Below are positions 1-5,685 of a stretch of DNA of 9,744 nt, piece after piece. Each line of letters opens with the position of its first letter. Positions within the stretch are counted from its first letter, which is position 1. Under the pieces are notes generated by a model. It was not told the origin of the DNA. It saw only the letters and a list, made by a program, of their open reading frames with translations, and did no database searches. Source of the stretch: Saprospiraceae bacterium (GTDB lineage: Bacteria; Bacteroidota; Bacteroidia; Chitinophagales; Saprospiraceae); contig JALZVN010000044.1 of NCBI GenBank assembly GCA_023299965.1, positions 1-9,744 on the forward strand, given 5' to 3'. The position numbers and the translations under genes are program-made.

Positions 1-636
1 GATAGACGCGGATCGTTCAGGGTTGTCTCTCAAGTTTTTGGTGTTATCGGTAGTGATGTATCCAGGCGCTATCGCGTTTACGTTGACGCCTTTCGATGCC
101 CACTCATTTGCAAAAGCCATGGTCATTTGTCCTATCGCCCCTTTACTGGCCGCGTAGCTCGGCACCGTTATGCCTCCCTGATAGCTGAGGAGCGAGGCGG
201 TAAATACGATCTTTCCATTTCCTCTCTCCACCATCTCTTTTCCTATTTCTCTAGTGAGGATAAACGGAGCAGTCTGGTTCACTTCTATGACATGATTCCA
301 GATATCATCGCCATGCTCGACAGCGGGTGCCCTTTTGATAGTGCCCGCATTATTGATCAAGATGTCAATGTTCGGAAAGTCTGATTTGACTTGTTGTATA
401 AATGCATAGAGCGCCTCTCGATGACTAAAGTCGCAGGTATATGGAGTGAACTTTTTTCCGAGAGCCAAGACTTCTTTTTCTACATCACTTCCAGCACGTT
501 TCAATGTTGCACTCACGCCTATGATATCTGCACCTGCATCCGCCAGCGCGACTGCCATTGCTTTGCCTATCCCTCTGCGACACCCAGTGACGAGTGCCGT
601 TTTCCCATCCAATCGAAATGTATCTAAAGTGTTCAT
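1..636 (-). CDS. kduD: KduD-type 2-dehydro-3-deoxy-D-gluconate 5-dehydrogenase (SDR family), 3' end cut by window
   Basis: The minus strand reads open from an ATG at 636-634 to the left edge, giving 212 residues without a stop; full-length KduD is about 253, so some 40 residues are missing. It is a classical short-chain dehydrogenase: Gly-rich cofactor motif TGCRRGIG (17-24), NNAG (95-98), and the catalytic Ser148, Tyr161 and Lys165 (YAASK). The stretches YQGGITVPSYAASK and NEWASKGVNVNAIAPGY closely match remembered E. coli KduD, which interconverts 2,5-diketo-3-deoxygluconate and 2-keto-3-deoxygluconate with NAD(H) in uronate (pectin, alginate) catabolism in the cytoplasm. A gluconate 5-dehydrogenase or other SDR is the alternative. 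No clear Shine-Dalgarno precedes the ATG, only an A-rich stretch. GC is about 48% by hand count, well above the neighbours. Any operon partners lie beyond the left edge. Confidence 0.85.
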   Translation of the reverse strand, partial: MNTLDTFRLDGKTALVTGCRRGIGKAMAVALADAGADIIGVSATLKRAGSDVEKEVLALGKKFTPYTCDFSHREALYAFIQQVKSDFPNIDILINNAGTIKRAPAVEHGDDIWNHVIEVNQTAPFILTREIGKEMVERGNGKIVFTASLLSYQGGITVPSYAASKGAIGQMTMAFANEWASKGVNVNAIAPGYITTDNTKNLRDNPERSASI

Positions 637-662
637 ATATTCGGCTTTTTTTAATAGAGCTG

Positions 663-740
663 CCCTATAGGGTCAAGGTAGCATTATTCTATATTTCAAT
701 ACCTATGTAAGTCGAGAAAAGTACTATTCTATGTATAGAA
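663..740. promoter_or_regulatory. Palindromes in the kduD upstream region, possible operator
   Basis: A perfect 10-bp palindrome CCCTATAGGG lies at 663-672, 27 bp upstream of the kduD start codon. A second dyad, TTCTATGTATAGAA (727-740), is symmetric except for its two central bases. The octamer TATTCTAT occurs at 685-692 and again at 725-732, exactly 40 bp apart, close to four helical turns. Sugar-acid catabolic genes are usually under a local regulator, so these are candidate binding sites; that is inference. No convincing Bacteroidota promoter (TTG plus TAnnTTTG) was found here. Confidence 0.25.
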
Positions 741-757
741 GTTTTATTGGGGAGTGC

Positions 758-853
758 CAGTGATACACGACTGAAAAAGTCGTGTATCACTGTCGGGCTG
801 TGCAGGGGTGCGCTGTCGCTCCCGTCTCGACTGAAAAAGTCGAGACCAAGCCC
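758..853. repeat. REP-like array of three tandem hairpins
   Basis: Three adjacent hairpins are readable. HP1: arms 758-772 and 778-792, a perfect 15-bp stem with loop GAAAA. HP2: GGG-T-GCG (806-812) against CGC-T-CCC (817-823), loop CTGT, one T:T mismatch. HP3: arms 824-832 and 838-846, a perfect 9-bp stem, again with loop GAAAA. HP1 and HP3 share the 15-nt core CGACTGAAAAAGTCG, at 768-782 and 828-842, exactly 60 bp apart. GGGCT (795-799) can pair with AGCCC (849-853), closing HP2 and HP3 into a three-way junction. The block is much more GC-rich than the flanking DNA. It could be a REP/BIME-type or MITE-like repeat, or a terminator cluster; no T-run follows either long hairpin. From 854 to 980 the DNA is AT-rich and I see nothing in it. 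Confidence 0.6.
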
Positions 854-980
854 TTACCATCCCTCACTCAAAATTTTTCTTTTTTATTTTAAATGACTAT
901 TCATTTGTTATACACCAAAATATATTATCAATATTCTTGAAAACGGATATAAAATTTTACCCTTTTAAATAAATTTTCAT

Positions 981-1065
981 GCTCTTGGAAAGAGCAAATG
1001 TAATAGGGTAGAGTGAAACCCTATTACGGTAAAGCGAGCTTAGCAAATGCTGAAAGTACGCTACC
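981..1065. repeat. Second multi-hairpin element downstream of the VOC gene
   Basis: Three small stem-loops follow each other: GCTCTT/AAGAGC (981-986/990-995, loop of 3), GTAATAGGGT/ACCCTATTAC (1000-1009/1018-1027, perfect 10 bp, loop of 8) and GGTA-aa-GCG/CGCTACC (1028-1036/1059-1065, 2-nt bulge) with a weak inner stem around AGC-AAAT-GCT. The element begins 21 bp beyond the minus-strand VOC stop, so it could end that transcript, but no T-run follows on that strand. A repeated palindromic element is as likely. Confidence 0.45.
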
Positions 1066-1086
1066 ATTGCTTGTGAATAAGAAATT

Positions 1087-1518
1087 TTATGCTACTAAAT
1101 TAAGCTGCCAAGAAATACCATACTTGTCTTGACACCATCCAAATAGTTTTCCGAATCCATAATTGTCTGATGTGTTAGTATAATCATCTAAGGGGATCAT
1201 AATCATGCCTCCATCTTTGGATAATTTTTCAAATAAGGTTTCTGTTTCTTTTTCTGTGTGGCAATCAACGAATAAGGACACTCCCGGAGTGAAAGACCAA
1301 GCATGATTATAGTTGCTCTCAGAGATTCGGTAGGTGCTGCCGTTCAAAGTGAATTCTCCATATTTTATGAGTTGAGGAGTACCTCCAGGTTCTCCCTCTG
1401 CATATTTTACTATTTTTTTGATGACCGAATTGGGAAACAAGCTTGTATAAAACTGTATAGCCTCTTCAGCTTTTCCGCACTGGTCTCCGACGAAGGTTAA
1501 AAATGTTGTGGTTTGCAT
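1087..1518 (-). CDS. VOC superfamily protein, PhnB-like / 3-dmu-9_3-mt domain
   Basis: This is a 143-residue cytoplasmic protein without a signal peptide or membrane segment, about the size of a single-domain member of the vicinal oxygen chelate fold. Family marks are the start FLTFVGDQCGKAEEAIQFY, the phrase SLFPNSVI (26-33), and the end FGKLFGWCQDKYGISWQLNL (122-141), typical of the '3-demethylubiquinone-9 3-methyltransferase' Pfam group and PhnB-like proteins. Despite that name, most such proteins have no shown methyltransferase role, and the substrate cannot be read from the sequence. The ATG at 1518-1516 is preceded only by a purine-rich stretch and an 8-bp inverted repeat. It stands alone on the minus strand, with non-coding DNA on both sides; its link to kduD or the CotH gene is unclear. 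Confidence 0.8.
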   Translation of the reverse strand: MQTTTFLTFVGDQCGKAEEAIQFYTSLFPNSVIKKIVKYAEGEPGGTPQLIKYGEFTLNGSTYRISESNYNHAWSFTPGVSLFVDCHTEKETETLFEKLSKDGGMIMIPLDDYTNTSDNYGFGKLFGWCQDKYGISWQLNLVA

Positions 1519-1521
1519 TTT

Positions 1522-1549
1522 CTTACTTTAAGTTCGGGATGAAAGTAAG
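1522..1549. promoter_or_regulatory. 8-bp inverted repeat just upstream of the VOC start
   Basis: CTTACTTT (1522-1529) and AAAGTAAG (1542-1549) are perfect inverted copies around a 12-nt spacer, ending 4 bp before the VOC start codon. In the mRNA this would fold a stem over the ribosome entry region; as DNA it could be an operator. A chance occurrence is not excluded. Confidence 0.3.
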
Positions 1550-1657
1550 CATTATTTTTCATAGGATGTTTTTATATAAAAAAGATTTGCACCACTATAA
1601 GGGCAACTCTATTAACCTCATTCATTGTCTAAAATGAAATTCTTCCAGAATTTCTGC

Positions 1658-1751
1658 AAATTTAATCTTTGACATACGTCGTTATCCCTAAGTCGTTTAT
1701 CTGAGGCTAAACTCCCTCAGTCTAGCCTCGTCTGTCAAATTTAAATTTAGA
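1658..1751. repeat. Inverted-repeat element of about 95 bp in the CotH-VOC gap
   Basis: TTTGACATACG (1668-1678) and CGTCTGTCAAA (1729-1739) are inverted copies with one mismatch; AAATTT-rich flanks extend the symmetry outward to about 1658 and 1751 with one indel. Inside, GAGGCTA (1703-1709) pairs with TAGCCTC (1723-1729), while the overlapping CTGAGG (1701-1706) pairs with CCTCAG (1715-1720), so two inner stems are mutually exclusive. The rest of the 1519-1818 gap shows no gene. It may be a small MITE-like element or a structured 3' UTR of the CotH transcript. Confidence 0.4.
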
Positions 1752-1757
1752 CTAATT

Positions 1758-1778
1758 TAGAGGTTTATAGAGGTACCC
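1758..1778. repeat. TAGAGGT / TAGAGGTACCC repeat after the CotH gene
   Basis: TAGAGGT occurs at 1758-1764 and again at 1768-1774, ten bases apart, and the second runs on as TAGAGGTACCC (1768-1778). The same 11-mer occurs twice after the PKD gene near 9553-9585; the 13-mer ATAGAGGTACCCA is shared by 1767-1779 and 9574-9586. The copy lies 40 bp beyond the CotH stop codon. Function unknown. Confidence 0.5.
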
Positions 1779-1818
1779 ATAATTCAGAATAGATTAGGTC
1801 TCGTAATTCGTGTTCAAG

Positions 1819-3501
1819 CTATTGTTTTATAAACTTAAATATTTGATTGTCTATTCGCATAAAATATATGCCAGTGGTGAGGTGGTCTACGTACAAGATG
1901 TCTCCATCTATGTTACCTTGTACAATTAATTGACCAAAGCTGTTAAAGATAGTATAGTTGTTATCTCTTATTGAATCTTGGTTGATATATATCCTATTGC
2001 GTACTGGATTAGGATTTGCAAGGTTTGTGATATTTGATACAACAGGCTCAGTACTTGTTATGGTTGTAAAGTATCCATCTAGATATTCAAGCCTATTTAC
2101 CAACCAAGTTGTGGTAAAGGAAAAACGAGCTTGATCAAACAAGTAATTCGGATAGACTATAGACTCTCTATCGTAGATTTTATTTTGTGTAAAATACTGA
2201 TACTTTTCAGTAATGCTATCCAACAAAGAGTCATTGCTCAAAATATGCGCTCTGTACTCAAACCATTTTTCTGCAATATCATAGGAGATGTTGTTTGGGT
2301 TTAAAGATAAAACTCTATCGATAAAACCATTGCTAAGAATATCATCAAAAGTATTGTCACTTATTCCTTTCCAATTGGTCCCAAAAACACCATCTAAATC
2401 CCATGGTATAAAAAAATAGGGTTCGTCAATATCATATTTTCCGATATAAATATTTTTACCTGTATTGTCAGTGGCTCGGATAAGATTTAGAAAGATAAAG
2501 TAATCCGCAAAATTGTCTTTGTCGAAATTAGACCATATCTCTCTATTGAAATGTACATCGGAAGAGTGTATTGCAAAATCTGTAAATGAGTAAAGATTAG
2601 TCCAGTCTGTTATGTCGTCTTCTTTTGGGTACCTGTATTCATGACCGCTCCAAATTCTACTGTCATTGTCAAAGTCTTCAAGAGCGTTGAAAAGTACGCC
2701 ATCTGCCCAGAAAACACCCTTGTAAAGTTCACCTCTAATGTCGTCATCAAATTTTTTCAACTTCAGTTGTTTTCTGTCGACCTGTTCGGAGAGATTATAT
2801 AGACCATTGTATGCCCCGTTTAAAAACATCTCCACATACATGATGTCCACGCCTGATTTTGCTTTTGGTTCTCCATCTTGATAGAAAGGGCTATGCATTT
2901 TTAGCCACAATTTATTAGCAGTATAACTGCGCAATCTTAAAGGTTCGTTGTAAAGCCCATCAAGTATCCAGTCATCATCCAGTCGTAGATTTCCAAATTT
3001 CACATCCTTAGAATCACCTCCAAAATCATCAGTCCAAAACTCAATATCATACGTTTTTTTAGGATTTTCTAAGGAAGATACACCTCTCAACTCAATTCCA
3101 ATATTGGAAGTGATAACCTGATTCGAATCGGCATAAGTAAAGTAAGCCAGCCTTTTAGGCTCGTCAACAATTGTTTCATTAGAACTGACATGTACTAAAG
3201 GCAGCTCTGTAAAATAAAGTAAATATTCTTGTGAGGTTTCCCTTTTGGTTATAATATAGGCATCCGAAAAACTCAAATTCGTTGGAATGATGTTAAAGTA
3301 GAATTCATTCTCATTCAGTACTAGATTGATTTGTTGATACTCGTCATAATTTGGTGTATTTTTTAAATCAGAAATATGAGAAACGATTAGAGATCTATTT
3401 TCGTCAATTCCAAAATGATGTTCGGGCACATGTATAGTCAGCACTTGAGTGTAAGATGTTAGTGCATAAAGTAAACTTAGTAGGGTTAAATATATTTTCA
3501 T
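1819..3501 (-). CDS. Secreted CotH-like kinase-family protein with T9SS type A sorting domain
   Basis: This 560-residue protein starts with a signal peptide (about 1-19, ending SYTQ) and is thus exported. Residues about 110-480 match the CotH family: the ELRGVSS...NPKKTYDIEFW segment (137-156), DDWILDGLYNEPLRLRSYTA (176-195), GLYNLSEQVDR (233-243), NTGKNIYIG (346-354) and PWDLDGVFG (366-374), whose two aspartates fit the family's metal-binding acidic motif. CotH of Bacillus is an atypical protein kinase that phosphorylates spore-coat proteins; activity here is inferred from the family only. The last 75 or so residues (NPNPVRNRIYI..., FNSFGQLIVQG, LTTGIYFMRI, ending KFIKQ) are a type A T9SS sorting domain, so the product is probably surface-bound or released. 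The function of the N-terminal 20-110 region is unknown. The gene is divergent from the T9SS operon; AGGA lies upstream of the ATG at a long spacing. Confidence 0.87.
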   Translation of the reverse strand: MKIYLTLLSLLYALTSYTQVLTIHVPEHHFGIDENRSLIVSHISDLKNTPNYDEYQQINLVLNENEFYFNIIPTNLSFSDAYIITKRETSQEYLLYFTELPLVHVSSNETIVDEPKRLAYFTYADSNQVITSNIGIELRGVSSLENPKKTYDIEFWTDDFGGDSKDVKFGNLRLDDDWILDGLYNEPLRLRSYTANKLWLKMHSPFYQDGEPKAKSGVDIMYVEMFLNGAYNGLYNLSEQVDRKQLKLKKFDDDIRGELYKGVFWADGVLFNALEDFDNDSRIWSGHEYRYPKEDDITDWTNLYSFTDFAIHSSDVHFNREIWSNFDKDNFADYFIFLNLIRATDNTGKNIYIGKYDIDEPYFFIPWDLDGVFGTNWKGISDNTFDDILSNGFIDRVLSLNPNNISYDIAEKWFEYRAHILSNDSLLDSITEKYQYFTQNKIYDRESIVYPNYLFDQARFSFTTTWLVNRLEYLDGYFTTITSTEPVVSNITNLANPNPVRNRIYINQDSIRDNNYTIFNSFGQLIVQGNIDGDILYVDHLTTGIYFMRIDNQIFKFIKQ

Positions 3502-3878
3502 TTCTAGTTTTTTCCTGGATATGATTTCCTCAATTGCTGTTGGTTAGGTAAAGACTTATTGACGTAAAGTATCAAAAAGATTCATTCGTCGGGGTGGCTA
3601 AACACAGAAATGACTAATAGTATACATTATAAATTATTACATATGACCATTGTCTGGCTTTAACTTATTTTTTAATTGTTAAAAAGTAGGATAAATTGTA
3701 AAATGAGTAAGTAAATTAGATAAATTAGCAGTATGCATCTGGCTCATGGTCTGTTTGATGGCATTAAGAGTAAAATTTGTCATTATACAAATACCCCAAT
3801 TTACGTGTGTGGAGTTAGAGCCTTTTAATTAATTTTAAAGAGGTGCAGCGTTTTTAACATTATTGGTGTCTACATATT
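3502..3878. other. Divergent intergenic region between the CotH gene and the porP-like gene
   Basis: This 377-bp AT-rich gap must hold both promoters, but I could not find a match to the Bacteroidota consensus with proper spacing on either strand. It contains an AT-only dyad TTTTTAA-ttg-TTAAAAA (3669-3685) and a near-tandem TAAATTAG (3712-3719 and 3721-3728). AAAGAGGTG near 3838 looks like a ribosome binding site but lies over 30 bases from the ATG, and no open frame follows it. No gene is seen here. Confidence 0.5.
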
Positions 3879-4943
3879 ATGAGAACAAAGTCTACGCTAC
3901 TGTTTATCTTCTTTTTTGTATGGTTTCATATGAGCTATGCACAAGACTTACATTTTACCAACTACGATTACGCACCTGTATATTTTAATCCTGCTCAAAC
4001 TGGCTCTTTTTTAGGTAGTATTAGAGCTACTGTTGTAGCAAGAGACCAATTTTCTTCCTTTATTACTACACCTTGGAGGACAGGAATGCTCGGTGTCGAT
4101 GCTCCTTTAGCATTTGGCTTTAGAAAGCAGGATTGGATTGGAGTTGGGATGTCTCTATTTCAAGATCAAGTAGGAGACCTTTCGTATAAGACAGGTGGTG
4201 TTAATTTTAGTTTGGCTTATCACCTGGGGCTAGATAAAAAGCAAAATAAGTATCTTACTCTTGGTCTTCAACAAGGATTTTTTCAAAGACAGTTAGATGT
4301 AAATAGAATTCGTTCAGAAGATCAGATCTCCTCTTTAAGTGGGGGTGGTACTTCAGATCAGAGTATTTTTAATGATTTCAATGATAATGGGTCGGGTTCT
4401 GATTTTGGTGCTGGAATTCAGTATACTGCAAAAATAGATAAAACAAACCTCTTCAATATCGGTATTGCACTGTCTCATATACGCCCTTTTGACAATGGGG
4501 CCATGAATACGGGGAGTTCGAGCAGTGAAAATCTTGCACCAAGTAGATTTAACTTTCATGGAAGCTATTATAATGAAGTGTCAAAAAAGCTTGACTTTGA
4601 ATACGCCTTGTTTTTTAGTAGAGCTGCCAATGTCAATAATATTATGCCACAAGTACGAAGCTATTTTAAGCTGAAGAAAATGGAGAAAGTAGATGGAAAA
4701 AGAGTGACGCATGACAAAGGGAAATTGATGCTTGGCTTAGGATATAGGGTAAACGACGCTTTGTTGCTCTTGACAGGATACGAAATCAAAGGCTGGCAAT
4801 TTGGATTCTCATATGATTTAACAATCAGCTCCGCCTCTAATTACAACAACTATTACGGCGCCATTGAGATTGGTGCTAAAAGAATTTTTAATATTTATAA
4901 ACAACCAGAAGTTGACCCTATAATACTATGTCCAAAATTTTAA
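3879..4943 (+). CDS. PorP/SprF family type IX secretion system outer-membrane protein
   Basis: This 354-residue protein has a signal peptide (about 1-21, ending SYAQ) and then the hallmark N-terminus of the family, QDLHFTNYDYAPVYFNPAQ (22-40), with alternating hydrophobic segments of a beta-barrel and the typical ending ILCPKF. Length is usual for the family (about 300-350). Members sit in the outer membrane; SprF is needed to secrete and attach the SprB adhesin in Flavobacterium, while PorP is a T9SS component. Because it leads an operon with a type B cargo gene, a SprF-like role dedicated to that cargo is likelier than the core PorP role (inference). The next gene starts within its last 16 bp. 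The residue 146-175 stretch, rich in Ser, Gly, Asn and Asp, is probably an exposed loop. Confidence 0.9.
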   Translation: MRTKSTLLFIFFFVWFHMSYAQDLHFTNYDYAPVYFNPAQTGSFLGSIRATVVARDQFSSFITTPWRTGMLGVDAPLAFGFRKQDWIGVGMSLFQDQVGDLSYKTGGVNFSLAYHLGLDKKQNKYLTLGLQQGFFQRQLDVNRIRSEDQISSLSGGGTSDQSIFNDFNDNGSGSDFGAGIQYTAKIDKTNLFNIGIALSHIRPFDNGAMNTGSSSSENLAPSRFNFHGSYYNEVSKKLDFEYALFFSRAANVNNIMPQVRSYFKLKKMEKVDGKRVTHDKGKLMLGLGYRVNDALLLLTGYEIKGWQFGFSYDLTISSASNYNNYYGAIEIGAKRIFNIYKQPEVDPIILCPKF

Positions 4944-5683
4944 AATTTAATATAGTTTTTCTCTTTCTGTTGATGCAATCCATCTTTTGTGAAGCACAAA
5001 ATTTGCATAAGACGTCTAAGGATTTGCCGCAAGTGAATAAAGAATTTCAATTGCACTTTTTTGTAAGTGTAGATTCCTTGCGACAAATGAATTTTACGCA
5101 AGCGGATATGCAAGGGGCTATAGATCAAGCCAATAGACTGTTCGCTCCAATAGCTGTATCATTTAGTATATGTGGATGGGATACTATTCCAGATTATACA
5201 TTCGATTTGCAGATCGAACCATGGGAAAATGGGGAGATGTCAAGACTTTGGATTGCACAAAGAAAAATAAATATTTATGTACTAGAATTGCTGCAAGACG
5301 ATCCTGATTTATGTGGGTATGCAGGAGGTCCTAGGGTAGTATTGAAAAAAGGATGTCAGAGTAGTTTAACCCATGAATTAGGTCATTCTTTTGGTTTACC
5401 GCACACTTTTTCTGGTGGTGAAGAACTGGTTGATGGATCTAATTGTGAGACAGCAGGAGATGGATTTTGTGATACGCCAGCTGATCCCTTTGTTGTGGGT
5501 GCAGAAATTGAATGGACTAGTGGATGTGAATTTATATACGAAGGGACCGATGCAAATGGTCAATTTTATCAACCAGATGTTGGAAATGTGATGTCCTATT
5601 ATGGATGTTCTTGTGGATTTACACATGGGCAATATGTACGTATGGCGGAAACGATTTTTAGCTCCTTTAATAGAACTTGGTAA
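4928..5683 (+). CDS. Small secreted zinc metalloprotease, M43 (pappalysin)-like
   Basis: This 251-residue protein has a signal peptide (about 1-23, likely cut after CEA; Cys21 does not sit in a proper lipobox). The zinc motif HELGHSFGLPH (149-159) is the extended metzincin HExxHxxGxxH, with Glu150 as catalytic base; the Met-turn is NVMSYY (220-225). The segment SNCETAGDGFCDTPADP (171-187) and the CGFTHGQYVRM stretch after the Met-turn resemble M43 peptidases. The mature part is essentially only a catalytic domain, and no T9SS tail is present, although many Bacteroidota M43 enzymes carry one. The ATG lies 16 bp inside the porP-like gene and its TAA shares a base with the next ATG, so expression is probably coupled. 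Possible jobs are trimming or release of the downstream adhesin (inference). Paired cysteines suggest disulfides outside the cytoplasm. Confidence 0.85.
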   Translation: MSKILKFNIVFLFLLMQSIFCEAQNLHKTSKDLPQVNKEFQLHFFVSVDSLRQMNFTQADMQGAIDQANRLFAPIAVSFSICGWDTIPDYTFDLQIEPWENGEMSRLWIAQRKINIYVLELLQDDPDLCGYAGGPRVVLKKGCQSSLTHELGHSFGLPHTFSGGEELVDGSNCETAGDGFCDTPADPFVVGAEIEWTSGCEFIYEGTDANGQFYQPDVGNVMSYYGCSCGFTHGQYVRMAETIFSSFNRTW

Positions 5684-5685
5684 TG
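5681..5685 (+). promoter_or_regulatory. TAATG stop/start overlap, translational coupling site
   Basis: The protease stop TAA (5681-5683) shares its last base with the ATG (5683-5685) of the PKD gene. There is no Shine-Dalgarno-like run just upstream, which fits re-initiation by terminating ribosomes. A TTG at 5677 in the same frame would also open the reading frame, but the ATG gives a clean signal peptide start and the classical overlap. Confidence 0.6.

Noticed and set aside
127..670. Plus-strand open frames of 74 to 85 codons
   Set aside because: They lie antisense to the kduD frame, which has clear SDR motifs over the whole stretch; their translations show no family features.
758..853. 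CRISPR array reading of the repeated hairpin core
   Set aside because: There are only two 15-nt copies with palindromic extensions that differ, no further units and no cas genes in the window.
3838..3860. AAAGAGGTG as the ribosome binding site of the porP-like gene
   Set aside because: It lies more than 30 bases from the ATG that begins the signal peptide, and no other in-frame start near it makes sense.
4988..4990. Cys21 of the protease as a lipoprotein attachment site
   Set aside because: The preceding residues SIF do not match a lipobox; cleavage after CEA by signal peptidase I fits better.
5677..5682. TTG at 5677 as the start of the PKD gene
   Set aside because: The ATG at 5683 forms a TAATG overlap with the protease stop and begins a clean signal peptide; TTG adds only two residues.
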